Shown here piece by piece: positions 29,966 through 41,808 of a stretch of 64,000 nucleotides of DNA. The notes below the pieces were generated by a model. It saw only the letters and a program-made list of their open reading frames with translations. It was not told the DNA's origin and searched no databases. Source of the stretch: Endothia cerciana (lineage: Eukaryota; Ascomycota; Sordariomycetes; Diaporthales; Cryphonectriaceae); assembly GCA_026119935.1 (NCBI GenBank), contig JALRMH010000041.1:298284-362283 (forward strand), given 5' to 3'. A program made the translations under genes and the position numbers. Position 1 is the first letter of the stretch. Each line of letters opens with the position of its first letter.

Positions 29966-31072
29966 CTAGTCGATGTCAATCACCCCTCCCGTGCGCAATG
30001 CTCTCTGTACGGCTTCGGCCACTTTGACAGCGGCCAAACCGTCTTCTCCAGTGCACACCGGCTTCTGTTCCCCTCTGACCACTCTCACCACGTGGGCGAC
30101 CTGCAGTTCGAATGGTTCCCTTTCCCTTTCTTCGTCCGACAGCCATTCTTCCAGAGCCTCCGTGACCTCCGTAACCTTGTTGTTCCACGACTTCTCTTGG
30201 CCCCTACCGTAGAAGGATCTTTTAAGATCCGGAATACTAAGCGTTCCGTCTGTGCCAAAGATCCGATAAGCATCCCGCCCTGTATGGGGTATTACCGGAT
30301 TCTCCCCAGTGCCCATTTCAAACGTGTGCGGGCTAACCACCGCATCGCTGAGCACAAAGGTACCCACCACTCCACTTTGGAAGTGCAAAAGTACGGCACC
30401 GCCCTCCTCGGCGTTGTAGCCACGCCGTTTCGGCGCCTCGAAGGCCGCCACGCGATTGACCTTGCTGTCCAGGAGATAGTGAAGGACATCTATGTCGTGG
30501 ATGAGGTTGATCATCACTGGGCCACCACCCTCCTCACCACTGCGATGCCATTCTGTAGGTGCGTCAAAGTACTTCTGGGGTTTGTACAACGTCCACAGTC
30601 CAGACACCGCCGTGATCTGGCCAAGCGAGCGCTCCTTGCTTGAGAGTATCCGCTTGGTGGCGACCACGTATGGGTTGAAACGCCTGTGATGCCCCGTCAG
30701 AAGGTGGAGGTTCTGCGCCGCGGCGTGCGCAACGAGGCCCTGCCCACTGGCGCTGTCGGTTGACAGGGGCTTCTCGCAGAGAACATGGATGCCCACGGAG
30801 AGTAGTTTGGTGGACAGGTCGACGTGCGTATGGTTCGGCGAGCATACGATGGCGACATCTGGTTTGCTCTTGACCGATTGGACCATTGACTGCACCGAGG
30901 GGTAGTACTTAGTCCCCAGCTGTATAGCTGTCTGGATGGCGGCCGGGCTCGGGTCCACGATGCAGACGAGTGAGGCGTCGGGATCTTGTTTGACGGCTAA
31001 GGCGTGTCGTGGCCCTATGGCACCAGCGCCAATTATAGCGATCTTGACAGGTTGACGTAACGGCGTATCCAT
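29966..31072 (-). CDS. Gfo/Idh/MocA-family NAD(P)-dependent oxidoreductase
   Basis: Single exon, 368 aa. The Rossmann loop is AIIGAGAIGPRHALAV (residues about 12-27), followed by CIVDPSPAA at the end of strand 2. HVLCEKPLSTDSASGQ (about residue 93) holds the family's E-K-P motif with the catalytic-region Lys. GGGPVMINLIHDIDVLHYLL near residue 185 contains the conserved G-G-x6-H-x2-D-x2 pattern of sugar or inositol dehydrogenases. The family oxidises or reduces sugars, inositols and related substrates; specificity is not determinable here. The promoter side is GC-rich with CGG-type motifs. Confidence 0.92.
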   Translation of the reverse strand: MDTPLRQPVKIAIIGAGAIGPRHALAVKQDPDASLVCIVDPSPAAIQTAIQLGTKYYPSVQSMVQSVKSKPDVAIVCSPNHTHVDLSTKLLSVGIHVLCEKPLSTDSASGQGLVAHAAAQNLHLLTGHHRRFNPYVVATKRILSSKERSLGQITAVSGLWTLYKPQKYFDAPTEWHRSGEEGGGPVMINLIHDIDVLHYLLDSKVNRVAAFEAPKRRGYNAEEGGAVLLHFQSGVVGTFVLSDAVVSPHTFEMGTGENPVIPHTGRDAYRIFGTDGTLSIPDLKRSFYGRGQEKSWNNKVTEVTEALEEWLSDEEREREPFELQVAHVVRVVRGEQKPVCTGEDGLAAVKVAEAVQRALRTGGVIDID

Positions 31073-32196
31073 TGCGTAGCAGCCTTCTGATCCGTTCGCA
31101 AGATCGTACCTGAACGTTGTTCCCTGGTGAGAAAATAAACGATGTGAAGCACTGTCTTGCGTGTTTTGCGGGGTTCAGTTCAGGTGTCCGGCTGATCGCC
31201 GGACGACCCAGCTCCGGCTACGGCTCCGGGCTAAAACATTTAGCCCTCGGACGATACTTGCAACTTTCATCATCCCGATTGCCAATGCGACGGGCTGTTT
31301 GTTGGCAGCGCCGAGTTGGGGTTCCGACTCCTGCACACATGCAGAGGTTGTTGAGCACGATGGAACACGATGGAGTAGCGGGCGCAGCCGGGGAGGCGGG
31401 CATGATCATAACGGCAGCGCGATACCGATGTGGTCCCATTACACCTGGGCATGCGTACGGCGCATCCCTAGGCCCATCTAGAATGGGACTCGGAGGAGCG
31501 GCAGAGGTTGGACATGGCCACCCAGAAGGTCCAAGTCATCTAGCAATGGCACCGGGGCACCTCGTCACGCTGCAAGACCAAGACTCCAAGAGCCTTGATA
31601 ATCATACAGCTGCAATGCATATCCTTGGTCTGGAATCAAGAAGTCAGCATCAAACTCCCTGGTTAAGTCACAACCGATCTCGCGACTACGAACTGGGACG
31701 GCCGGACTAGAATGTGTGAGCCCACGGCCGCTTCTGGTTTCTTGCCAATTCTACGATGGCTCGTGAAAGTGGTGAACACAGAGTCGCAAACTCATTATCC
31801 ACACCAGGTTACCAATAGAAGGCAACCAATGAAGCCGGATCGGGATGGGGTCGCTAAGCCCTATGATTTGAGGCCCTTGCTTTGTCTTTATGAAGACCTC
31901 CCCATCGGCATAAGGACAAACAAGGCTATGTATAGGTCCCGTTTCCATTTTTAGACTCATCCTCTCAACGATTTCTCAAACCTCAATATTCTCACAATAG
32001 TCATAACAATAAGCTATTCAGTCTTTGTCAAGGATGGAAGAATCCAATTGTGCTAGGCGGCTGCGTTTAGGAGAGAAATAAAAAGAACGGATTAGTCTCC
32101 CTCCCAAACAAGTCCTGTGGTTCTCTGTACCTCATCATCTACTTCCTCTTTCGTATCCTATTGTCTCATATTTCCATCCTCATCCACACAAGCAAG
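31073..32196. other. Promoter-containing spacer upstream of the oxidoreductase
   Basis: The first ~150 bp (31180-31232) are GC-rich, with a CCGGC-N5-GCCGG inverted repeat and several CGG/CCG triplets that could bind Zn2Cys6 regulators (inference). A 197-codon frame (31117-31710, +) lacks any motif and has skewed composition, so I do not call it. The rest shows nothing. Confidence 0.4.
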
Positions 32197-32433
32197 ATGT
32201 GTCAGCAGGTTACCTGGAAAAATGTCTGTCCCGGCTGCGAGGAGACCCACCGGATCGAGAGGAGACGCAAGGTAGAGCGCGGTTGGTGCACTAAGGCTCA
32301 TCGCATAAGAGACTTTGGCGCCTGCGGACATGTAGACGGGACATTTGCTCTCTACGCTGGCAGCATCGAGGGTTTCAGAAATCGCCACAGCCTGGACACG
32401 GATGACTGGGCTTTGCTCGAACGCTTCAGGTAG
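32197..32433 (+). CDS. Small Cys-rich hypothetical protein
   Basis: A 78-aa frame starting MCQQVTWKNVCPGCEETHR with four Cys in the N-terminal half and a CGH motif (GACGHVDG). Many filamentous fungi encode short proteins beginning with such C-x-C/CGH patterns. The start is preceded by a CT-rich tract (about 32133-32160) like a fungal 5' UTR. No signal peptide. An opposite-strand frame covers the same bases, so support is modest. Confidence 0.35.
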   Translation: MCQQVTWKNVCPGCEETHRIERRRKVERGWCTKAHRIRDFGACGHVDGTFALYAGSIEGFRNRHSLDTDDWALLERFR

Positions 32434-32689
32434 GTTGAAGAGCTTTCCGGCCGCACAGAACGTCGCTCAGACCGATATCACCATTGAAATAAATGATCAG
32501 GAGACTCAAGGACAATAACATGGAGGCATGTCTAAGCTCTAGGAAAACCTTATAAATAATTACTAGGTACTGAGCAGATAGCGTTCCTGGAGTCAGGTAA
32601 GGATTAGTTATGGATATTTATCATTGACTACTGGTGCCATATGTAAATACTTCTTTATGTGATATATAGAGAGCTCTTCTCTGACTTAT

Positions 32690-35110
32690 CGCTATGATGC
32701 CAGTCTGTCGCCGGATAGCCCATCAGGATCCTTAGTCGTTGGTACCCGGCCATACGTTCGGACCTGCTCAGGCTGCCTGGCCACGAGACGGCAGTCTCGG
32801 CCGGGGCCTCCGCATTCCGCTACGACAGCCAGTGAGCTAAGCCTGAGGCAAGAGACTTTCTGCTCAGGCAGCCCTCGCAGATGGTCCAAATCGTCGGGCC
32901 GGCCATGATAGCAGACGAATTTCTCCATATCCCCCTGTGGATCAAATATAACGCGCTCCGAGGCCTGATCCATTGTGAATGATGCCTTCGTGATCATGAT
33001 TTGACCCGTGAGGAATATGAACCCGGCCGTGACAGCGTTAAGATCATTTGCACTGGACACCTCGCCATGCTGTGTGGCTGCAATCGATGTCGACAAAATA
33101 ATCTAGGTCCTCCAAGCTGCTATAGCCGGTGTCATTCCAACTAACGCCCTTCTTGGCACTCGCCCAACTCTAGCCTGGCGCAATATATTCCTCCGACTTA
33201 TCTGCCGCCACGCGTGCCTCTCTCCGTGATCCTGGCGGCGATGGCCCGTTTCCTTCTCCACCATCCAACGCAGGCCGTTTAAGAAGTCTTTCTCCCAAAA
33301 TCCAGCAAGATACCTTCCAATGAGCTCCCTAGGCCACTTGCTAGCAAGACCGACGACAGCTGGCAGAGTATCTCCTTCCTCGAAAGCTAATTGCCTTTCG
33401 GAACAACTCGATGATCAGCTTTCTCCAAAATGTATTCCATAAGACAAATTCCGATCTCGCCCAATGCGCTGGGACCAACAATAGGATCAGTATGATCGAT
33501 GAGGAGCTGCGTCTCTCCCTCCTGGGGAATCTGTTTGGCTCCAGCCTTGATGATACGGCGAGGCAGCAATAAGGGGTCGTCCTCATGATCCTCCAAGGTT
33601 CCGCACTCGCACTGCATAGACGTCAGGCAATCGGAGACCATTTCGTCTTTGGTGTAATGGAACATGTGCGTTGCGCGAAGCCTCTCCTGATAACACCACG
33701 CGCGACCTGGCAAAGGATATTCTGAGACAGATTTCCCACGTACGTAGTCAACAGGGCATTTGGACACTTCCAATAGCTCGAAGTGGCCAAACATATCATG
33801 AGCAATGGGTCGCTTGGCGTATACCTTAAAGTGAAATCCTTCGGAAGATTGGCAATCAATCACCTCGGGACCGAGGTTCCTGTCGCCCAATAATCCGCCC
33901 CGACCACTATTCGAGCCCGTTGCAGTCAGGACGGGGTACGCGCCGTCGTAAATCGAGGCCATGCTTGCGGCTTTGATCTCCCAATCGTGCCTGTCGTCCT
34001 GGACAATACAGAGAGAGTCGATCCAGACATACTTCAAACCCAACCGTCGCGGGATAATCACTGCGTCCTGGAAAGTGTTGGACAGTTCGTCGAAGGGAAT
34101 ATTCGTCGTGAAGTCCTTGAGCGTCGACTTTGTGCAGCGGATCGGCCATGTCCAAGCTGGGCCCCAGCAATGTGAAAGGGCAATGTACTCGGCCTTAGAC
34201 TCCGCTTCCAAGGGCGATCCCCCTAGTGTGCAGGTAAATGCCTGAATTGTCGTCCAGCCCCGCGCACACCAGTCATTCTGGCAGGCGGTGCTTGATCAAA
34301 GGTTCCGCTTCGATGCAGATAGGATGCTCTCTTTTGCAATTAAGGATCCATTCCTTGGCCAGGTTTAGACAGCTCCCTACGCTCGGATTGGAAGAAATCT
34401 CTCTGGCGCTTCCACCTCCGATAAGTTTGCTGTCCTCACTCGGAAAAATATCGAATCATCGAGTTGCTGATCGTTGGCCAGGGAAAGATTGTGCCTGGAT
34501 TGTGAGCACGTCAACCCACAGCTTCGTGTGAGATTCACGGATGCATATAAGTATTAAGGGATGTAGGCTGACCTGCCAAAGTGTATAGCTCAAATTCGTC
34601 GACAACCTTCGAATCCCCCCATACGGCGCCCTCTTCCTGGAACCCACCCCTCACGAGTCCGATGAGCAGATCATCTTCTCCTAGATCTTCCTCCTCGGGC
34701 TCTACCTCTGGATGCTTACGAGTGATCGCGAGTCTGAGGACGTTCTGTCTCCGGAAAGTGATCCAAACATCTGCCGGCATGAGGGACCTTTCAGCGGGTC
34801 CCATGATCCTCTTGTGCCGTCGCGTAATGGCCTCGCAGAGCAACAGGCAGGTTTCACATTGAGAAGCCTGGGCAGAGATGTCTTCAAAGGATGACAAAAC
34901 CTCAAACGCCGTGTCCTGCGTTGTCTGACCCTGCTTAAGAGAGTAGCTTGACATCCAGAGTCCTTGGCGCATGCTCAACATCGCGAGCGCAGAGGAAGGG
35001 CGTAAGTTCAGACAGGCGGGGCAAGATCCCGGAGGTGTGCTGGTGGTTTTTGCATCCTCGCAATCGTCTGAAACACAGTGACTGGAGATTTGAATAAGTC
35101 GATGCGACAT
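32690..35110 (-). pseudogene. HET-domain protein gene, nearly full length but broken
   Basis: All parts of a long HET protein are present in order on the minus strand. The N-terminal exon (about 35110-34577) is acidic with C-x2-C pairs, followed by an intron and SCLNLAKEWILNCKREHP. The HET core is YIALSHCWGPAWTWP, then LKYVWIDSLCIVQDDRHDWE and GRAWCYQERL; the C-terminal part has LPAVVGLASKWPRELI, YLAGFWEKDF and later HGEVSSANDLNAVTAGFI. The frames do not close. TGA at 34271-34273 interrupts the linker before the HET core, a frameshift follows near 34220, at least one more lies near 33390-33440, and TAG at 33170-33172 replaces the second Trp of the usual W-S-W-A-S motif. Introns cannot explain all of these. 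HET proteins trigger incompatibility cell death; this copy looks inactivated. Confidence 0.75.
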
Positions 35111-36137
35111 GTTGATCGAAACCACTCCGTAATATCTTCACGACATTTGCTGCCCGGAGTACGTACTATTGTGGGAGCCAAACTTGAAAGGAAAGGCAGC
35201 TCAGCCGAAAGTTGTGAGCATCTCCGCAAGGCAAATTCGTAAGCGAGCACCCATGATTAGGTTCACCCGTCGGAACACACTGCAGCTAGACATCGACGCC
35301 GCCGGAGGCGTAGAACCGACCTAATTCTTTATAATCCACAGCCTGAGCTCGCCGGATACCACTGGTGCCCGCAGTGGATCAGCCATGGTTCCCGGCTGCG
35401 ACAGAGTTTGGACGTCTTCGACCAACAGGGCTGGGCAATCATGGATAAGCTGATGCGACATCATTGACACGAGTCTTTAGCGAAATGCTCAGGTCGTGGG
35501 CATCGCAGCCGCTTTGCCTTGCGCCCAGGGTCTGGGCCAAGGGTCAAGCCTGTTTCCGCGCAGTCTCCTGCAGGTCCTGAATTAAACCTTGCTGGAACCT
35601 TACCTAGATTGCTCAATGATACGCTGATCAGCGCTTTACATCAATTTGCCCGGGTGACATCGAGAGGCCGCTTTGTCGCTATCCTCTAAAAAGTCAGATC
35701 TGGTCAGGGACCATATGCAGCCAGCTGGGGCTGTCACCCTGGCTGTGTCTTCCCCGCGCGAGAGACCGACAGACGACCTCAACCCCGATTAGGCAAGTCA
35801 ATATGGGCAATTGATAGGCATGATGATGCATTGCAGATGGGTACGAGGATTTATGGCTCGAGGCCAGCGGTGAGTGACCCAACCGTGGTAAGTCCGCCGC
35901 CCGACCGCTGCAGGGGTGGAGGAGGCTGGCTATCTGAAGTCGTACTAAGGGTAGATTGATGTCCATGGCCGATCTCGACCAGACCAGACCAGGGCAGTCG
36001 TTAGCTATCGCCCGAATATATTAATATGTCGTCGGACCGCCGGCTTCTGTCGTTATACAGGAAGCGCCCGAGCTTGAGAGTTCCTTGTGACCCCCAAGCT
36101 GTTGTGTCTCTTGTGATCCCGATCGCGCTTCTTCACC
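35111..36137. other. Intergenic upstream of sedolisin
   Basis: About 1 kb with no supported gene. The last ~120 bp hold the sedolisin promoter (ATATATTAATATG at about 36015) and CT-rich sequence before the ATG. Confidence 0.5.
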
Positions 36138-38512
36138 ATGCTGTTTCGACAACTCGGCGCCATCCTCGCAGGTGGTCTCGCTGTCGTCGCTGCCAGTCCG
36201 CTCTCTCATTCCGTCCACGATGTGCCCAGGCGACACGACGCGATCACGCGGCGGGACGTTCCGGCTTCCCACGCCCTGCATGAACGCCAGTTGCCGCAAT
36301 GGACGCGGAAGTGGAAGCGCGGTACCAAGGTACCACGCGATGCTCTACTGCCCATGCGTATCGGACTGAAGCAGAGGAATCTAGAAGAGGGCGCTCTGAT
36401 GCTCCGTGAACAGTTGGTGATCTTGTTCCAAACTGATCAACCATGTGTTCGGGCTGACCAACACCCTCTATAGATCGAACCCGAGGTCACCTCACTTTGG
36501 CAAACATCTCTCCGCCGACGAAGTCATTGATATGTTTGCGCCATCCGAGACAGGTGTTGACGCAGTAGGTGGCTTCTCGTAAGCTCTAGGGTAGATCCAA
36601 TACCCAGCTCGCTAAAATGGACTCTGGCAGGTCATGAATTGGCTTACTGAGAGCGGTATCTCAGCCGACCGGCTTTCTCTCTCTGTCAACAAGCAATGGA
36701 TCCAGTTTGACGCACAGGCCCATGAAGTCGAGAACATCATATTTGCGGATTTCTACGTCTTCACGGACGCCGCAACAGGAGCCAGGAACGTTGCCGTTGA
36801 CGAGTACCATCTTCCGAAGGATATACAGGAACACGTTGACTACATCACACCCGGCATCAAGATGCGGCCTGATCCACGTGAGTTGAAGAAGATGAAGCGC
36901 AAGCGCGAAGCCGAGAAGCCCGTGGTGAAGCGCGGTTTCAAGCCCACCGTCCTCAAGGTCGACGAAAAGCCTAGCGCCCTGATTCCCAATTTCACCACCG
37001 CGCTTCTGACTCCCGAGAACTGTGACGTACTTGTGACTACCGACTGCATAAGGGCACAGTACGACATCCCCAACAACACGCTTGCGGCACCTGGCAATGA
37101 GTTGGGTATCTTCGAGTCACTCGACGACCATTACGGAAAACATGACTTGGACGTTTTCTTCAGCACTCTGCACCCGTATATTCCAAACGGTACCTACCCC
37201 AAGGAGGAGCTGATCGACGGCGCTGTGGGCTCCGCGGAGGCTGCGGGTCTTTCTGAGGACGAAACTGGTGTGGAGTCCGATCTCGACTTCGAGTCCGCGT
37301 GGCCGTTGATCTGGCCGCAGGGCACCGTGTTGTTCCAGACAGACGACCAGTTCTACGAAGTCAACCAAACCTCCCTCGACACACCTTACCTCGGCTTCTA
37401 CAACACCTTTTTCGACGCCCTCGATGGCAGCTACTGCACCTACAGCGCCTATGGCGAGACAGGCGACTGCACTGACCCGGCCTGCTTGGACCCCGTATAC
37501 CCCGATTCCAACCCTGGCGGCTACACAGGCCAACTACAATGTGGAGTTTACAAGCCAACCAATGTGATCTCTATCTCCTACGGAGGAGGTGAAGGCGATT
37601 TACCTGCGTATTATCTCGAGCGGCAGTGCAACGAGATCATGAAGCTGGGTCTGCAGGGCACCACCGTCGTTATGTCCTCGGGAGACTACGGCGTTGGGTC
37701 TTACCCGGGCGACTTTGGCTATGAGTCTGGCTGTGCAGGACCTGATGGCACGGTCTTTTACCCCGACGCAGACGCGACTTGTCCCTATGTCCTCTCTGTC
37801 GGGAGCACCCAATATGAGTTCCCTAACAACGATACTAGCGTCAAGCCGATTGAGGTCTCCACTACTGCGTTCGCTTCAGGTGGTGGATTCTCCAACTACT
37901 TTGAGGCCCCCTCGTGGCAGAAGAGCGCTATCTCGAACTATTTCGACGAAGTCTCGCTGAACTTCACCGGGTATGAGACGGCCGGCACAAACTTTAGCGA
38001 TGTCGGTGATGGTGTATATCACATCGGCGGCAGAGGTTATCCAGACGTCAGTGCTATTGGTGCTTACTACGTCACATTCACAGAAGGAAACTGGTACACA
38101 GTCTTTGGTACCAGTTTATCTTCTCCGGTTTGGGGAGCAGTCATCACTTTGGTGAATGAACACCGTCTTGCGGCCAACAAGAGTAGCATCGGTTTTGTTA
38201 ATGAAATTCTGGTGAGTATCAGCCTCCTTTCATCCCGCCATCAATACCCAAATCCGTCTTATATCGAGATTTATCTTGTGACACAACGCGCTGACCTCTC
38301 AACAGTACTCGCACCCTGAGGTTTTCAATGATGTCACCACCGGTAGCAACCCCAACTGCGACTCAACTGGCTTCATTGCATCTTCAGGATGGGATCCTGT
38401 TAGTGGACTTGGGTAAGTCCTGTGGCAGTCCGCTGATTCTGAGGTACTTACTGACAAGACCTTTAGCACTCCAAACTTTCCCAAGCTTCTTGAGCTGTTG
38501 TTGAGTATCTAG
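36138..38512 (+). CDS. Secreted sedolisin (S53; tripeptidyl-peptidase-like serine-carboxyl protease)
   Basis: Five exons (36138-36412, 36474-36564, 36631-38211, 38306-38412, 38467-38512) close the frame to 699 aa. Residues 1 to about 20 are a signal peptide (LGAILAGGLAVVAAS). The pro-region contains SPHFGKHLSADEVIDMFAPS, the pro-kumamolisin motif. A basic stretch with KR sites (about residues 205-222) may be the Kex2-type processing site. The catalytic domain has the Glu and Asp in GVESDLDFESAWP, the oxyanion Asp in SSGDYGVGSYPG and the nucleophile in FGTSLSSPVWG; the calcium-site region is FNDVTTGSNPNCDSTGF and SGWDPVSGLG. All catalytic residues are present. The mature enzyme should be an acid-active extracellular peptidase. 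Confidence 0.95.
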
Positions 38513-39524
38513 AATAGGGGTGTCGTTTGATGGACTTACTGTCACTCATGTGCATATACGGATCATCATATAATTCTTCATAGTTTTCCCAAGTAAATAG
38601 TGGGCTTCCATAGTGAGGCCTGAAATTTATACACAAAATTAAGTGAGACCGAGACAGCTTCTTGCACGAGTCTGCATGCCTTCCAAGCCACTCCTAGAAC
38701 AGCGAGCACGACGAGGCCCAAACAGAGGCCGAAAGGCCAAACGGCTTCGTGAAAGTGGATCACCGACCCATCAAGTAAATCTTCTGAAGCCTAAAACAGA
38801 TTTTGGTAGTGCATAACTCAGTATGAAAGATTATGAATGTTAGACGCCATTGCTTTATTTTCCTTGTTTTAGATGGGGGGGGGGGGTCATCATAGCGCCA
38901 CCAGCCGGGGGGGGGCTCGCACGTGACCATGGCGATCTCCGCTCTTTGGCTTCGCGTTTAACATTTGTCCAGCTTGGCCTCAGCGTTCCCCTGTCCCTCG
39001 CACCACCACGTTCGCATCACCACCACAACAACTCGGCAGCGACTGTCAATCCATATGGTCAGTTCAAAGGTGTCCACTTCTTCAATCATCGATCAGTGGA
39101 CTTCCGCGCCGCCCGCTACAACACAGTGCTCGCTGCATCCGGTTATTTGCGATCAAGGCCAGGAAATGCCGGCTTCTACCCATTGAGCACGCTCTCTGGA
39201 AGAATCGGGGCCTTGACCAGGGACGTTTGCACGGTGCAGAGTCGCCTGCCTGCAAATACTTGATTCAGCTCATCGTGTCGTGGCTGTGGCGGCGGGAACT
39301 CGATCCCCTTCGTCCCAATCCCGATTCTCTTGTTTGCTTCTTAGCGACTTGACCGCGTCTCCCATCAGAGTCAAGGCTGCTCTGCCACCAGAAATAAAAG
39401 CCTGGGTGGGCGGGATCTCGCCTGTCTCCTCTACAGACACGGCGAGGGTCAAAGTTTTAAGACTAGCCTCTGTCAAGACCTGTTCCTATAGCTAATGATC
39501 CCCCAGCCTCCGTAGGTGATACCC
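38513..39524. other. Intergenic with homopolymer runs
   Basis: Contains a G12 run at 38875-38886 and a second G-run at about 38907-38915. A 61-codon minus-strand frame (38578-38763) with one hydrophobic stretch has no family match that I recognise and is left uncalled. GC-rich promoter of the next gene at the end. Confidence 0.5.
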
Positions 39525-40833
39525 ATGTCGCAGTCCGAAGCTTCAACTGCATCCGGAGGGACCAATAAAGCAGATATCACGGTGTCCAATTTCGATGATC
39601 TCGATATAGACGTATCTGACGCCCCAGTTGTGGTAACTTGGATCGACCATGACGCCAGCAGCAGCTTGAGACACCTCAGCCATTCCGGGCATGACCATCT
39701 GACGCTACAAATCCATCGCGACACCTCCTTGAGCACCGCGTTCTTCCAGATAAAAGCCAATGTTGCCCTCAAGTCACGACGCGACAGAACCAATGTCTTG
39801 CTCTCTATTCATCCCGAACGAATACAGACAGTAGCCGAGGTGGATGGCGACTTAAATAAAGAGATGGCCACAGCCAAGCTGTCCACCAGTACATACTGTC
39901 TGCATTTTCTCCTGAGCCGGCCGCCGGCTCTAATTGTCCCTCCTGGCGATCTGACTCCGAAACACAAAAGTTCGAGGCTAGTGCTGGATTCATTGCAGAG
40001 CTTGGCCAAGCAGACCAGCTTCTCTGTGCACCTGCCATCTACAAGAGTAGCCAAGTTGCGGCTGATATCATTATGCGAGGCAGTGTCATCCGGCACTTTA
40101 CAGTCTACGCCCAAATTCAAAGATATTGCCAGTCTGTATGGTGGGAGAGGTGGTAGAGCCATCGAACATGAGCTTCAGACCGTGGCCTGCGGGTCTGGCT
40201 CTGCCGACCCGCCTGCTACGATGGGGGCCGAAAGCCCGCCATCCTACGATGAACTGAGGCTATCCAGTCCTTCCCGGCCTCACAACACCCAGAGTAAGAT
40301 ATAACGCAACTTGAAAGAATATCTTCAATCGTCGCTGACCCATCTCCGCAGAGTCTGGGGTCAAGCGCCGCCGATTAGACTCAGCCTCTGGTGATACGAT
40401 TTCTACCCAGTCCTACCAGTCCTCTCATGTTAGCATTGAGAGTATGTGCATTAAGATGATGGAGCGTATCGAGAGCGGCTTTACCGAGCTGGGTTCTCGA
40501 CTAGACCGCATGGACCAACGTTTGACCGACCTAGAGCGATGCATAGGGCGTCACACAGACGAGCTGGGCGTCAGCATCGAACGCACCTGCCATCGCTCAA
40601 GTGAGCAGGTTGACGAGCTCCGTGGTGAGCTTGACAAAGGTCTTTACGATGTGAGAAAGGAGACCGAGGATATCATCAATACGCGAGTGGAAGATGAGAT
40701 GTATGTGGCCAGAGAACAGCTTGAAGACCTCGTCAGAGATGAGGTGGCGAACATCGAAGAGAGACTTGAGGACAGAATCGAGAATGGTCTCAATAACGCC
40801 CATGTATCTCTAGAGTTTAATTGGAATCGGTAA
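39525..40833 (+). CDS. Uncharacterised fungal protein with long C-terminal coiled coil
   Basis: Two exons (39525-40293, 40352-40833) joined by a 58-bp GTAAGA...CAG intron give 416 aa. The N-terminal ~170 residues are globular-looking, unrecognised (ISNFDDLDID-like acidic start, LTLQIHRDTSLSTAFFQI). Residues about 230-285 hold SPPSYDELRLSSPS and a KRRRLDS basic patch resembling a nuclear localisation signal. From about residue 300 to the end there is a continuous charged heptad-like region (ESGFTELGSRLDRMDQRLTD, DELRGELDKGLYDVRKETED). The same layout recurs in unnamed proteins of many Sordariomycetes (recollection, not checked). Function unknown, perhaps nuclear. Confidence 0.75.
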
Positions 40834-41808
40834 ATCGTATTGTCAGTCAGGCTTCTATCTAAGTCCTATTGCCCCTTTCTTGATCGCATACTTCGTCACT
40901 TCAATAACCCCCGCAGGAAGCTTGAGCTATGTGTAAGGGCTCAACAGCATCAAGTTTCACGAGGTGCCGACTACGATTCAAATCGTCGGATACTTATTTG
41001 TGATAGGTGGAGAGCTTGTTGCAGTGCCTTGTTGGGACGCGAACATCAGTACGACTAATTACAGAGTCAAAGGCACTTCGTAAATCGTTATTTTGTCCGT
41101 GTTACGTCATTTAGGGGGAAAAAAAAATTCATCATGAGGCTAAGTAGTTTGGATGTCTGCCTAGCCACGCAAACATATTGAATAGCCTCGATAATAACGC
41201 CATGGCAGATTCAGTACATCCTCTCTGCATGTCATGACTCATAAGGGAGGTGTTATTAAAGCTATCTCAACAGCAATATGGCGAAGCTGAGGCATTTTCG
41301 TGGTTTACTATCCGATCTCCGCCGAATTACTGCCAGATGCCTGCGCGATCGTGCTGACAGTTCCTTATTATAGTTTAGGCGGTGGTCGAATTCAGGCTCC
41401 ATCCCCGGCCGCATCCTCCGCTCTTCTTCGACGAATGATGATGACCCTGTATGAAGTCCGACTCTGACCATGGAGCGGCTTGACGCAGCGAGACCTCCGA
41501 GAATTCTTCTGGGGCTCAGAGCTGACGGCCTGCTTTCCAAAAATGGGATCCTTACCTTACCGGCAACGCGCCAATAAAGGTCGTGTTTTTGGAGATGTCT
41601 GATGCTCCTGGAATGGTTAAATGGCCGCCTAATTATGCTTCACAACCAAGTCTGTACTCAGGTTGTCCGTTGCTCAAACTGATAATTACCACTCTATTCA
41701 ACGTCTTGACTCCCAAGCTTGGGAAATGCAGTCCCATCCCGACTCAGAGTCTCTAGAGTCGCCGCCGTCCTATGCTGCCTCGTAGGTAATCTAGACGCCG
41801 GTGCAGAA
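40834..41808. other. Intergenic, nothing recognised
   Basis: About 1 kb without a supported gene. A short frame at 41726 (SESLESPPSYAAS) may be the true N-terminus of the interrupted gene that follows, in another frame. Confidence 0.4.

Noticed and set aside
23447..31072. Secondary-metabolite gene cluster (LaeA-like methyltransferase, second methyltransferase, oxidoreductase)
   Set aside because: No backbone enzyme (PKS, NRPS, terpene cyclase), and housekeeping genes such as HAUS6 lie between them.
31117..31710. 197-codon plus-strand frame
   Set aside because: No motif, skewed composition, lies in the promoter of the divergent oxidoreductase gene.
40960..40995. tRNA-like T-arm (gattcaaatc context)
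   Set aside because: No matching acceptor stem or anticodon arm at the right spacing.
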